A stretch of 64,000 nucleotides of DNA from Pseudoclavibacter sp. AY1H1 (lineage in GTDB: Bacteria > Actinomycetota > Actinomycetes > Actinomycetales > Microbacteriaceae), in contig NZ_PSXX01000008.1 of assembly GCF_002931055.1 (NCBI RefSeq), positions 124,001-188,000 of the forward strand. The letters run 5' to 3'. Both the position numbers and the translations under genes were made by a program. Shown here one piece after another: positions 17,818 through 26,140 of the stretch (positions within the stretch are counted from its first letter, which is position 1; the number at the start of each line of letters is the position of its first letter). Below the pieces are notes generated by a model, which ran no database searches, was not told the origin of the DNA, and saw only the letters and a program-made list of their open reading frames with translations.

Positions 17818-19308
17818 ATGAACACGGTCGAGAACGACGGCATCGACTCAGGGGCGACCCCGAAGCGGCCGCTCGCGCGGGCGCTCACGGCGCGGCACAT
17901 CCGCTTCATGGCGCTCGGCTCGGCCATCGGAACCGGCCTCTTCTACGGGTCCTCCGCCGCGATCCAGGCCGCGGGTCCGGCGGTCCTGCTCGCCTACATG
18001 ATCGCGGGCGCCGCCGTCTTCATGGTGATGCGCGCGCTCGGCGAGATGACGGTGCGCCACCCCGTGACGGGCTCGTTCGGGCAGTTCGCGAACCGCTACC
18101 TCGGCGCACGCTGGGGGTTCATCACGGGCTGGACGTATGCGTTCGAGATGATCGTCGTCGCGATCGCCGACGTCACCGCGTTCGGCGTGTACATGGGTTT
18201 CTGGTACCCGGACGTCGCCCGCTGGGTGTGGATCGTCGCCGTCATCCTCTTCATCGCCGCCATCAACCTGCTCGGGGTGCGCGCGTTCGGCGAGCTCGAG
18301 TTCTGGCTCGCGCTCGTGAAGGTCACGGCCATCATCGCCATGATCGCCGGCGGCATCGCGATCATCATCTTCGGCTTCGGCAACCAGTCACCGGATGCGT
18401 CTGGCATCGGGGCGCTCTTCAACCCGGCGACGGGCGGTTTCTTCCCCATGGGCATCGAGGGCGTCATCGCGTCGTTCGCGATCGTGGTCTTCGCGTTCGG
18501 CGGCATCGAGATCATCGGCATCACGGCCGGCGAGGCGCAGGACCCGAAGCGCGTCATCCCGAAGGCCATCAACAGCGTGCCGCTGCGCATCCTCCTCTTC
18601 TACGTGGGCGCGCTCGCCGTCATCATGATGCTCGCGCCGTGGAACACGATCACGGGTGACGCGAGCCCGTTCGTGTCGATCTTCGATGGCCTCGGGATCC
18701 CCGCGGCCCCGCACATCCTGAACTTCGTCGTCATCACGGCGGCCCTCTCGGCCATCAACTCGGACGTGTTCGGCGCTGGCCGCATGATCTTCGGTCTCGC
18801 CGAGCAGGGCCAGGCGCCGCGCGTGTTCCTCCGCGTCTCCGGGAACGGCGTGCCATGGGCGACGGTGGCGCTCATGGTCGCGGCGCTCGCGGTCGGCGCG
18901 TGGATGAACGCCATCATCCCCGAGGACGTCTTCCTCGTGATCGCCTCCATCGCGACCTTCGCGACGGTGTGGGTGTGGATCATGATCGTCTGCTCGCACA
19001 TCGCCATGAAGCGCGACATCGCGCGCGGCGGACGCAGCGCATCCGAGTTCCCTGTGCCGCTGTGGCCGTTCGCGTCGTGGGCGACCCTCGGCTTCCTCGT
19101 GTTCGTGCTCGGCGTGCTCGGCTGGTTCGAGAGCACCCGCGTCGCGCTCATCGTCGGCGCGGTGTGGCTGGCCCTGCTGCTGCTCGCGTACCGGTTCGCG
19201 GTGGGCTCCGCCGGCAAGCGCCGCGCTGAGCTGGTCGACGAGACCACGGCGCTCGAGGTTCAGGCTGGTCGGCAGACGCCGGAAGTCAAGGGCACCTCCC
19301 GCGACTGA
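17818..19308 (+). CDS. amino acid permease (APC superfamily, AAT type)
   Basis: A 496-residue transporter with about 12 membrane segments. It opens [21 protein letters not shown], the conserved first segment of the AAT family (AroP/GabP/ProY group), and carries [15 protein letters not shown] and the GEAQDPKR loop. The family imports amino acids with protons. The sequence does not define which amino acid; aromatic amino acids, proline or GABA are all possible. It stands alone between a divergent GyrI-like gene and thrC. The ATG was chosen because the conserved cytoplasmic N-terminus follows within 20 residues; ribosome site is weak. Confidence 0.9.
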   Translation: MNTVENDGIDSGATPKRPLARALTARHIRFMALGSAIGTGLFYGSSAAIQAAGPAVLLAYMIAGAAVFMVMRALGEMTVRHPVTGSFGQFANRYLGARWGFITGWTYAFEMIVVAIADVTAFGVYMGFWYPDVARWVWIVAVILFIAAINLLGVRAFGELEFWLALVKVTAIIAMIAGGIAIIIFGFGNQSPDASGIGALFNPATGGFFPMGIEGVIASFAIVVFAFGGIEIIGITAGEAQDPKRVIPKAINSVPLRILLFYVGALAVIMMLAPWNTITGDASPFVSIFDGLGIPAAPHILNFVVITAALSAINSDVFGAGRMIFGLAEQGQAPRVFLRVSGNGVPWATVALMVAALAVGAWMNAIIPEDVFLVIASIATFATVWVWIMIVCSHIAMKRDIARGGRSASEFPVPLWPFASWATLGFLVFVLGVLGWFESTRVALIVGAVWLALLLLAYRFAVGSAGKRRAELVDETTALEVQAGRQTPEVKGTSRD

Positions 19309-19364
19309 GCCGCCCCGATACGATGGGGGCGCACATTCCCGGTGAAACACGACGACTGAGGCGA

Positions 19365-20795
19365 GTGAACTTGCAATACATCTCTACCCGTGGCGGCACG
19401 CTCGGTTCCTACTCCGACGTTCTTCTCGAGGGCCTCGCCCCGAACGGCGGACTCGCCGTGCCGGAGCTGCTGCCGCACTTCACGAACGAGGACCTCGAGG
19501 GCTGGCGCTCGCTCGACTACGCCGGGCTGGCGACGGCGGTGCTCGGCCTCTTCGCGACCGACATCCCGCGCGAGGACCTCGAGCAGCTCACCGCGCACGC
19601 CTACGGGGAGGGCCGCTTCGCGTCAGAGGACGTCGTTCCGCTGCAGAAGCTGGATGCGCAGCTCACGCTCGTCGGCCTGTCCGAGGGGCCGACCCTCGCG
19701 TTCAAGGACATGGCGATGCAGTACCTCGGGCAGACGCTCGACTACGTGCTCGGCAAGCGCGACCGGGTGCTCAACGTGCTCGGTGCCACCTCGGGTGACA
19801 CCGGGTCCGCCGCGGAGCACGCGCTGCGCGGCCGCGAGCGCGTCTCGGTCTTCATGCTCTCGCCGCAGGGCCGCATGAGCGCGTTCCAGCGCGCGCAGAT
19901 GTACTCGCTGCAGGACGAGAACGTGCACAACATCGCCGTGAAGGGCGTCTTCGACGACTGCCAGAACCTGGTGAAGCGCCTCGCCGAGGACATCGACTTC
20001 AAGCGCGGCAACAACATCGGCGCCGTCAACTCCATCAACTTCGGCCGCATCTCCGCCCAGATCGCGTACTACGTGTGGGCGTGGCTGCGTGCAACCGACG
20101 AGCTGTCGGCGGATGAGCGCGACGGCTTCGAGGTCTCGTTCGCGGTGCCGTCCGGCAACTTCGGCAACATCCTCTCGGGTCTGTACGCGAAGCTCATGGG
20201 CCTGCCGGTCCGCAAGCTCGTGCTCGCCGTCAACGAGAACAACGTGCTCGACGAGTTCTTCCGCACGGGCTTCTACCGCCCGCGCAACGCCGAGAACACC
20301 CTCGCCACGTCGAGCCCGTCGATGGATGTGTCGCGCGCGTCGAACCTCGAGCGGTTCGTGTTCGAGCTGCTCGGTCGCGACGGCGGCCGCACGGCTGCCG
20401 CCTGGAGCGAGCTCGCTGAGACCGGCGAGATCGACCTCTCGGTCGCGCAGCACACGTTCGAGCCGCTCTTCGGCATCGTCAGCGGAACGAGCACGCATGC
20501 CGACCGTCTCGCGACGATCCGCAGCGTGCACGACGCATCCGGTGTCACCATCGACCCGCACACGGCCGATGGCGTGAAGGTCGCGCGCGAGCACCTCGAG
20601 GACGGCGTCCCCATGTTGGTGCTCGAGACCGCGAAGCCGCAGAAGTTCGCCGACACCATCTCGGAGGCCCTCGGCTCGGCCGTCGACGTGGATGCGGAGA
20701 CGCAGGCCCTCCTCGACGCCCCGCAGCGGGTCGTCGAGCTCGACGACGACGAGCAGGCGCTGCGCGCGTTCATCTCGGAGCGCGTGCTCCGCTAG
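19365..20795 (+). CDS. thrC: threonine synthase
   Basis: A 476-residue PLP enzyme that makes threonine from O-phosphohomoserine. It is the longer actinobacterial/yeast-type form with an N-terminal YISTRGG segment. The PLP lysine is Lys114 in LAFKDMAMQYL; GATSGDTGSAAEHAL binds phosphate, and a NFGRISAQIAYY block follows. The GTG start at 19365, with GAGG close upstream, was preferred because the conserved N-terminus begins within five residues. It is monocistronic here: no hom or thrB is adjacent. A long hairpin follows 67 bases after the stop. Confidence 0.93.
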   Translation: MNLQYISTRGGTLGSYSDVLLEGLAPNGGLAVPELLPHFTNEDLEGWRSLDYAGLATAVLGLFATDIPREDLEQLTAHAYGEGRFASEDVVPLQKLDAQLTLVGLSEGPTLAFKDMAMQYLGQTLDYVLGKRDRVLNVLGATSGDTGSAAEHALRGRERVSVFMLSPQGRMSAFQRAQMYSLQDENVHNIAVKGVFDDCQNLVKRLAEDIDFKRGNNIGAVNSINFGRISAQIAYYVWAWLRATDELSADERDGFEVSFAVPSGNFGNILSGLYAKLMGLPVRKLVLAVNENNVLDEFFRTGFYRPRNAENTLATSSPSMDVSRASNLERFVFELLGRDGGRTAAAWSELAETGEIDLSVAQHTFEPLFGIVSGTSTHADRLATIRSVHDASGVTIDPHTADGVKVAREHLEDGVPMLVLETAKPQKFADTISEALGSAVDVDAETQALLDAPQRVVELDDDEQALRAFISERVLR

Positions 20796-20862
20796 GCCAA
20801 GTGGATGCGCTCGCTCGCCGGGCGCATCCACCCGCCTCTTGCCTGCCCTGTGCGCGCGGCAA

Positions 20863-20914
20863 ACATGTGAAAAATGCATGCTCTCGACGTCGGGAGCATG
20901 CATTTATTGCATGT
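20863..20914. terminator. long hairpin between convergent thrC and YdeI genes
   Basis: AAATGCATGCTC (20872-20883) pairs perfectly with GAGCATGCATTT (20894-20905) around a 10-base loop, and outer ACATG/CATGT extends the arms. Position between convergent stops fits a bidirectional terminator, with A and T runs on either side. A related hairpin follows purF at 44562-44600. Confidence 0.6.
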
Positions 20915-20963
20915 CTGCGTCGGGGAGACGGACATGCAGGCGGGAGACGCGCCGGCGGGGCGC

Positions 20964-21536
20964 CTACTTGTAGTGGTGCTCGCCGCGCGCCGCCTTCTCG
21001 ACGACATCCTGGATGCGTGCGGCGCGGATCGCGGGTGTCTTGATGCCCGTGATGCGGAAGATCACCTGGAAGCGGGCCTGCTTCTTCATCGCTTCGAAGA
21101 AGGCCAGTGCCTCTGGGTTCGCGTCGAGCGCCGCCTGCAGGTCGGCGGGAACAACCGCGTCCTTGACCCGGTAGGCGGCGTCCCAGCGGCCGTCGGCCTT
21201 CGCGCGCTCGACCTCCGCGTGGCCGGCAGGCTGCATCCGCCCCTCGTCGATGAGGCGGGCCACGTGCCCGACGTTGATCTGCGACCACGGGCTGTTCTTC
21301 CGCCGCGGCGTGAACGCCTGCAGCATGTAGTCGTCGTCGAATCGCGCCGACTGGCCGTCGATCCACCCGTAGCAGAGGGCCACGTCGAGGGCTTCCTGCC
21401 AGGTGATGCCCGGCGCATTCGAGAGCTTCTTGCGCAGCTTCAATCGGACGCCGCCGTCGTCGGGGCCGGCCGCGAGGAACGCCTCCCACTGCTCGATCGT
21501 GAAGTCGTGGATGGGTTTGTCGGCGAAGCTCACCAT
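20964..21536 (-). CDS. YdeI/OmpD-associated-family protein
   Basis: A 190-residue cytoplasmic protein of the YdeI family: LRKKLSNAPGITWQEALDVALCYGWIDGQ, then FTPRRKNSPWSQINV and ARRIQDVV-like C-terminus are its hallmarks. The family is linked by genetics to cationic peptide tolerance in Salmonella, but no biochemical function is established. It is often fused to or found near DUF1905 domains; a separate DUF1905 gene occurs at 37.1 kb. Single gene, convergent with thrC. Confidence 0.85.
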   Translation of the reverse strand: MVSFADKPIHDFTIEQWEAFLAAGPDDGGVRLKLRKKLSNAPGITWQEALDVALCYGWIDGQSARFDDDYMLQAFTPRRKNSPWSQINVGHVARLIDEGRMQPAGHAEVERAKADGRWDAAYRVKDAVVPADLQAALDANPEALAFFEAMKKQARFQVIFRITGIKTPAIRAARIQDVVEKAARGEHHYK

Positions 21537-21564
21537 GCCGTCATCCTAGGAGGGCACGGGAGCG

Positions 21565-21609
21565 GGCCAGGGTCCTCGCGCAGCATGCTGCATCGCGAGG
21601 ACCCTGGCC
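21565..21609 (-). terminator. strong stem-loop after the Nramp-like gene
   Basis: GGCCAGGGTCCTCGCG (21565-21580) and CGCGAGGACCCTGGCC (21594-21609) form a perfect 16-bp stem around a 13-base loop that itself contains CAGCATGCTG. It lies just after the stop of the leftward transporter gene. Confidence 0.75.
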
Positions 21610-21626
21610 AACGGCCACCGGAAGAG

Positions 21627-22928
21627 CTACCCGGCGAGGAAGCTCAGGAGGAGCCGAACGGAGAGGGCGAGCACGGCGGCGAGGCCGATGATGCCGAACG
21701 CGTTCTGCCACCACCTGTTGCGCATCTCGCCCATGAGCGAGCGGCGGTTCGCCATGATGATGATGAGCGCGGCCAGGATGGGAGCGACCAGGATCGTGAG
21801 GGCCTGGGCGAGCACGATGAGCTCGACCGGCGAGGTCTGGAAGATGAGCGTGACGCCGAGCCCGAAGGCGAGGATGAAGCCGCTCGTGAGTCGTGCCGTG
21901 AGGGTGTTGGCGGATGCGCCGCGGCCGAACGCGTCGGAGAGCATCGTGCCGCCGGCGATCGCGTTCGGGATCATGGAGGAGAACGCCGCCCCCGCGAATC
22001 CGAGCGCGAAGATGAAGCCGCCGATGGGGCCGGCAAGCGGTTCGAAGATGGCGGCAAGGCTCGTGATGGAGGTCGCCGTCTCGGACGTCTTCCCCAGGGC
22101 GCCGGCCGCGACGATGATGACGAGCCCCGTCATGATGCCAGGGGCGATGATGCCCGGAATGGTGTCGACGATCGTCACGTCGCGGTAGTCCTCTTCCTTC
22201 CGGCCGCGTTCCTTCGTGCCGTAGGAGGTGTAGAAGGCGGCGTTGATGGAGAAGTTCGTGCCGACGAGCGCCACGATGAGCAGCCATGAGCCTTCTGGCG
22301 CCGTGGGGATGAGCCCGCGGCCAGCCGCCGACCAGTCGGGGTTCACGACGAACGCGCTCACGACGAAGCAGATCGCCATGAGCGCGACGATGGCGATGAG
22401 CACCTTCTCGATGACGTTGTAGATGCTGCGGATGAACAGCACCGCCGCGACGCCGAGGGTGCAGATGAGGGTCCACATGACGGGCGACGAGCCGTCGACG
22501 AGCATGGAGAGGCCGAGCCCGGAGCCGACGGCGTTGCCGACCGAGAAGCACAGCGTGATGAGGAACACACCGACGCCCGCGACGACGCCCAGGGGCTTCC
22601 CGAGGTGGTCCTTGATGGAGGCGATGAGGGAGACCGGCGACTTGATGCCGAGTCGCACGCTCATGTCGGTGAGGAAGATCATGAGCACCGTCGAGACGGC
22701 GATGACCCAGATGAGCGTGTACTGGTAGGAGCTTCCGGCCTGCACTGCCGTGGTGAGGTTGCCTGGGCCGAACTGCCAGGCGCCCGCGACGAAGGCGGGG
22801 CCGATGAGGGCCAGCTGCTGCCAGAAGCGGCGCCGAGTTCGGCGGGATTCGACGATGGTGCGGACTGCTTCGGTCGAGACTCGCGCGTGGCCGGTGCCCG
22901 GCGTCGAGTGGAGGCGGGTGTCGCCCAT
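21627..22928 (-). CDS. Nramp-family transporter lacking the metal-binding residues
   Basis: A 433-residue membrane protein with about 11 segments, recognisable as Nramp/MntH-like by overall pattern and PAFVAGAWQFGPGNLTTAVQAG in segment 1. The canonical DPGN metal site reads GPGN (54-57), losing the aspartate ligand. Segment 6, normally MPHN, reads VGTNF (222-226), losing the methionine ligand. It therefore probably does not move Mn or Fe. The ATG at 22928 has AAGGAG six bases upstream. It lies just downstream of a DHDPS-family gene on the same strand, both divergent from a LacI-type regulator, suggesting import of an organic acid or sugar acid. Confidence 0.82.
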   Translation of the reverse strand: MGDTRLHSTPGTGHARVSTEAVRTIVESRRTRRRFWQQLALIGPAFVAGAWQFGPGNLTTAVQAGSSYQYTLIWVIAVSTVLMIFLTDMSVRLGIKSPVSLIASIKDHLGKPLGVVAGVGVFLITLCFSVGNAVGSGLGLSMLVDGSSPVMWTLICTLGVAAVLFIRSIYNVIEKVLIAIVALMAICFVVSAFVVNPDWSAAGRGLIPTAPEGSWLLIVALVGTNFSINAAFYTSYGTKERGRKEEDYRDVTIVDTIPGIIAPGIMTGLVIIVAAGALGKTSETATSITSLAAIFEPLAGPIGGFIFALGFAGAAFSSMIPNAIAGGTMLSDAFGRGASANTLTARLTSGFILAFGLGVTLIFQTSPVELIVLAQALTILVAPILAALIIIMANRRSLMGEMRNRWWQNAFGIIGLAAVLALSVRLLLSFLAG

Positions 22929-23002
22929 GGGGGTCTCCTTCGTGGAGTGCGGCCGATGGATGGGGTGCATCCGGCCGCGAAGTCGTCATTGACTTGGGGG
23001 TC

Positions 23003-23024
23003 GCACGGGTTCGCGAACCCGTGC
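23003..23024. terminator. perfect 22-bp palindrome upstream of the Nramp-like gene
   Basis: GCACGGGTTC and GAACCCGTGC flank a GC centre. It lies between the lyase terminator and the transporter start, so it could be part of a terminator pair or an operator for the transporter. Confidence 0.4.
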
Positions 23025-23084
23025 TTCCGGTGCCGCGTCTGGGCGGCGTGTGTCGTCGAGCTTGCAGCAGTCGACGCCAAGCGT

Positions 23085-23114
23085 AGGGGCAGCGACCCTG
23101 TTGTCGCTGCCCCT
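23085..23114 (-). terminator. stem-loop after the DHDPS-family gene
   Basis: AGGGGCAGCGAC (23085-23096) and GTCGCTGCCCCT (23103-23114) form a perfect 12-bp stem with a six-base loop, directly after the lyase stop codon. It may reduce read-through into the transporter gene. Confidence 0.7.
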
Positions 23115-23119
23115 CCCTG

Positions 23120-24055
23120 CTAGGAGGCGACCGTCACGCGGTCGAGTCCGGCGATGGCGAATGCCTCGGCGATCTCGCGGTCCGCGCCGTCGGCGAGGGG
23201 CAGCAGCGGGGTGCGGACCGTGGCGTGGTCGAGGATGCCGCGGTGCACGAGGCCCCACTTCAGCGCGACGGTTCCCTCCATGTGGGAGCCGCGGTGGTAG
23301 ACGTTCTTCGTGACGGGCAGGAGGCGCTCGTGGATCTCGTGCGCCCGGTCGTAGTCGTGCGCCTTGCCTGCCTCGATGAGCTCGACGAGCGCCTCAGGGG
23401 CGATGTTGCCGTAGCCGACGAGCAGGCCGTCGACGTCGAACATGGTCGGGAGCAGGTACTCGTCGTGGCAGGAGAGGATCTGCAGCTCCGGGTATGCGGC
23501 GCGCAGCGCGGGGATCTCCGTGTACCACCGGCGCATGTTGCGCACGCCGTTCTTCGTCGCGAACACGCCCTCCTGGCCGGCGATCTCGAGCTGGGTGTCG
23601 AGGTTGTAGCTGGCCTTGGTGTTGTCGGGGTACTGGAAGAGGATCAGCGGCAGTCCGCTCTCCTCGTAGATGTCGCGGTAGCGCGTCTGCGGTGCGCCGT
23701 CCTGGTAGCCGAAGCGCAGCCACCCGTGGGAGGGGTAGACGAGGCCGGCGGATGCACCCGCATCCACGGCGCGCTTCGCTTCCTCGGCGGCGACGGCGTT
23801 GCCCTCCTGGGTGATGCCGGCGACGATCGGGATGCGCGAGTCGACCGATTCGCGGAAGGCGGTGATGACCTTCGCCTGCTCGGTCTGGGTGAGGAAGGTG
23901 CCTTCGCCGGCGTGGCCGAGGACGACGAGGCTCTTGACGCCGTCGACGGAGCCGAGCCAGGAGCCGAGGCGCTGGATGGCGTCGTAGTCGACGGCTCCGT
24001 CCTCGGTGAAGGGGGTGACGGGGGCGGGGGAGAGGCCGCGGAGGTCGATCGACAT
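23120..24055 (-). CDS. dihydrodipicolinate synthase-family lyase
   Basis: A 311-residue class I aldolase of the DapA/NanA superfamily. The Schiff-base lysine is Lys168 in VFATKNG and the proton-relay tyrosine is Tyr142 in LFQYPDN. The carboxylate-binding loop reads GHAGEGTFL where DapA has GTTGEG, so true DHDPS activity is unlikely. Members cleave or make 2-keto-3-deoxy acids or related compounds. It has AAAGGAAG before the ATG. Divergent from a LacI-type regulator across a region with three operator-like sites, so probably an inducible catabolic gene with the downstream transporter. Confidence 0.85.
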   Translation of the reverse strand: MSIDLRGLSPAPVTPFTEDGAVDYDAIQRLGSWLGSVDGVKSLVVLGHAGEGTFLTQTEQAKVITAFRESVDSRIPIVAGITQEGNAVAAEEAKRAVDAGASAGLVYPSHGWLRFGYQDGAPQTRYRDIYEESGLPLILFQYPDNTKASYNLDTQLEIAGQEGVFATKNGVRNMRRWYTEIPALRAAYPELQILSCHDEYLLPTMFDVDGLLVGYGNIAPEALVELIEAGKAHDYDRAHEIHERLLPVTKNVYHRGSHMEGTVALKWGLVHRGILDHATVRTPLLPLADGADREIAEAFAIAGLDRVTVAS

Positions 24056-24118
24056 CTTGTCTTCCTTTGCTCATCGTTGAGGTGGTGGGTCCTGCTCGTC
24101 GCTGCTCTTTCGAGCTGA

Positions 24119-24166
24119 TGCAAACGTTTGCAGGAACGATTGCAAGTCTTCATGCAAACGTTCCCG
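24119..24166. promoter_or_regulatory. LacI-type operator cluster
   Basis: TGCAAACGTTTGCA at 24119-24132 is a perfect palindrome of the LacI/GalR class. A partial site GAACGATTGCA follows at 24134-24144 and TGCAAACGTTCCCG at 24153-24166. All lie between the divergent lyase and LacI-type regulator genes and would allow repression of both. Confidence 0.8.
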
Positions 24167-24232
24167 ATGTCAAGGGTCGAGTCTGGAGATTCCTGCCGGG
24201 CAGGCGTCGAGGGCCGGGATACACTCCTCCGC

Positions 24233-25273
24233 ATGAGGCGAAACGACAGTGCCGTTGCCCCCGGAGCGGGTGAGCGACGAGTCGTGACCCTCAGGGAAGT
24301 CGCGGCCGAGGCCGGCGTCAGCATCTCCACCGTGAGCCGCATCCTGGACGAGCGCACCGCGCAGTCGCAGTCGGCGACCGCCGTGCGGGTCCGCGAGATC
24401 GCGAACGAGCTCGGCTACCGGCGCAACGTCTTCGCATCCCAGCTCCGCCGCGGCTCGACGAGCACGATCGGCGTGCTCGTGCCGCGCCTCAGCGACACCG
24501 TCATGGCGCTCATGTACGAGGCCATCGAGCGTGCCGCTGCCGCGAGGGGCTACGTCGCCGTCGTGGCCACCACGGGGGACGACGCCGAGGGTGAGCAGCG
24601 CGCGGCCCAGGTGCTGCTCGACCGCAACGTGGACGCGCTCATCATCGCCTCGTCTCGCCGCGTCGACAGCTTTCCCCAGTCTTTGCAGGAGTCCGGCATC
24701 CCGCTCGCCCTCGTGCTGCGCACCGACGGCGTCAGCCCCTCGTCGCTGGGGGACGACGAGGTCGGCGGGTATCTCGCCGTGCGCCACCTCGTCGACCTCG
24801 GCCACCGCGACATCGCGCTCGTGACGGGTCCCGACTTCACCTCGAGTGCGCGTGACCGCCTGGCCGGCGCCCTGCGTGCGGCGCGCGAGGCCGGCATCGA
24901 GATCCCGCCGCATCGCATCGCGGGCGACGGGTTCCGCATCGAGCACGGCGCGGCCGCGGCCGAGCGCATCCTCGCCGCGACCGAGACGCCCCCGACCGCG
25001 ATCTTCGCCGCCAACGACAACCTCGCGCTCGGGGTCATGGCGGCCTCGCACCGACACGGTCTGCAGATCGGCACCGACCTCGCGCTCGTCGGCTACAACG
25101 ACGTCCCCCTCGCCGAGGCCCTGCCCGTGCCGCTGACCTCCGTGCGCACATCGTTCGACCAGATCGCCACGACGGCGCTCGAGCTGCTGTTGACGCCCGG
25201 AGTCGGGTCGGTCATCCGGCGCGCGATGCCGACGCTCATCCCACGCGCCTCCAGTTGCCCGCCCCCGCGCTGA
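24233..25273 (+). CDS. LacI-family transcriptional regulator
   Basis: A 346-residue repressor: helix-turn-helix TLREVAAEAGVSISTVSRIL (19-38), hinge-side ELGYRRNVFASQLR, and a periplasmic-binding-protein-like sensor (TIGVLVPRLSDTVM, IFAANDNLALGVM, LVGYNDVPLAE). The effector is unknown. It probably controls the divergent lyase-transporter operon through the TGCAAACGTTTGCA sites. No ribosome site precedes the ATG, which was chosen because the helix-turn-helix begins shortly after; upstream codons overlap the operators. Confidence 0.87.
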   Translation: MRRNDSAVAPGAGERRVVTLREVAAEAGVSISTVSRILDERTAQSQSATAVRVREIANELGYRRNVFASQLRRGSTSTIGVLVPRLSDTVMALMYEAIERAAAARGYVAVVATTGDDAEGEQRAAQVLLDRNVDALIIASSRRVDSFPQSLQESGIPLALVLRTDGVSPSSLGDDEVGGYLAVRHLVDLGHRDIALVTGPDFTSSARDRLAGALRAAREAGIEIPPHRIAGDGFRIEHGAAAAERILAATETPPTAIFAANDNLALGVMAASHRHGLQIGTDLALVGYNDVPLAEALPVPLTSVRTSFDQIATTALELLLTPGVGSVIRRAMPTLIPRASSCPPPR

Positions 25274-25314
25274 GCCGCGGCGGCTGGCAGGACGCCGGGC
25301 GCTCGCGGCAGCCC

Positions 25315-25392
25315 TGACCAACATGAGTGCGATATGCGGCAGATCTGAGGCGTGATGCCCGCGTCGGCCCGATAGTGCACGGATGCTGGTCA
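25315..25392. repeat. 78-bp palindromic element, copy 4
   Basis: Begins TGACCAACATGAGTGCGATA and ends AGTGCACGGATGCTGGTCA, exactly 78 bp. It lies in the convergent gap between the LacI-type and TetR-type regulator genes. The centre differs from other copies. Confidence 0.75.
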
Positions 25393-25531
25393 CGTCTTGC
25401 GCTCAGGGCGCCCGCTGCCCGCTCGTGACCTGCGTGACCGGTGACCAGCTCCCGTGATGGATGCGGGTGCGCGGCGCTGGCCGTGCCGTGTTGGCGGGCG
25501 TGATCCCGCAAGTTGGCTAGTCGGATGGCGG

Positions 25532-26086
25532 CTAGTCGTCGAGCAGGTCGAGGAGGGTGCGGATGATCTCCTCGCGTTCCTCGTCGCTCGGCAGGAGCTT
25601 CGCGGCCTCCGGCAGGCTCTCGCGCGACTCGGTGACGAACGAGCTCGAGTGGTAGAGGCCGTCGCCGAGGAGCTTGGTCATGTGGGCGACGAGGGGGCTG
25701 CCGGTCGACTCGAGGATCGCGTCGTGCCAGGAACGCTCGAGTTCGAGGATGGCGCGCGTCGCGCTCTGGTTGCCGTTGCGGGAGAGGTTCATCGCGGCGA
25801 GCCAGGCCGTGTCGAGCTCGTCGCCGACGGAGCTGCTCATCTCGATGAAGTGCCGGACGGTCGACGCCGCGTCGCCCTGGAGCTGTTCTGCGCTGGCGCG
25901 CGCCATGCCCGTGAAGCGCTCGATGAGGGCGTCCGCCAGTGCCTCCTTGGAGGGGAAGTGGTAGATGAGTCCGCCCTTGGAGACTCCAGCGATGCGGGCG
26001 ACCACGTCGAGGGTGGTCGCGGCGACACCCACGGTGGTCAGCGACTCCTCGTAGGCGTCCAGGATCCGGTCTCTAGCTGAACTCAT
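25532..26086 (-). CDS. TetR-family repressor of the adjacent MFS exporter
   Basis: A 184-residue regulator with an N-terminal helix-turn-helix (TTLDVVARIAGVSKGGLIYHFPSKEAL) typical of TetR/AcrR proteins and an all-helical ligand domain. It is divergent from a 14-TM exporter with two palindromes between them, so it most likely represses both genes until a drug-like ligand binds. The ATG at 26086 has AGGA eight bases upstream; an ATG nine bases earlier has no room for a ribosome site. Confidence 0.87.
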   Translation of the reverse strand: MSSARDRILDAYEESLTTVGVAATTLDVVARIAGVSKGGLIYHFPSKEALADALIERFTGMARASAEQLQGDAASTVRHFIEMSSSVGDELDTAWLAAMNLSRNGNQSATRAILELERSWHDAILESTGSPLVAHMTKLLGDGLYHSSSFVTESRESLPEAAKLLPSDEEREEIIRTLLDLLDD

Positions 26087-26098
26087 GGCCGCCATCCT

Positions 26099-26128
26099 AC
26101 AGTTGCCAACTGTACCGTCTGGTCGGTA
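26099..26128. promoter_or_regulatory. two adjoining TetR-type operators
   Basis: ACAGTTGCCAACTGT (26099-26113) is a perfect 7+1+7 palindrome, and TACCGTCTGGTCGGTA (26113-26128) has TACCG/CGGTA arms. They share one base and span the divergent promoter ahead of the MFS gene. Confidence 0.7.
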
Positions 26129-26140
26129 TAGTCCTCTTTC

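Noticed and set aside
23120-24055. Lysine-pathway dapA
   Set aside because: The DapA carboxylate loop GTTGEG is changed, there are no lysine genes nearby, and the gene is under LacI-type control with a transporter.
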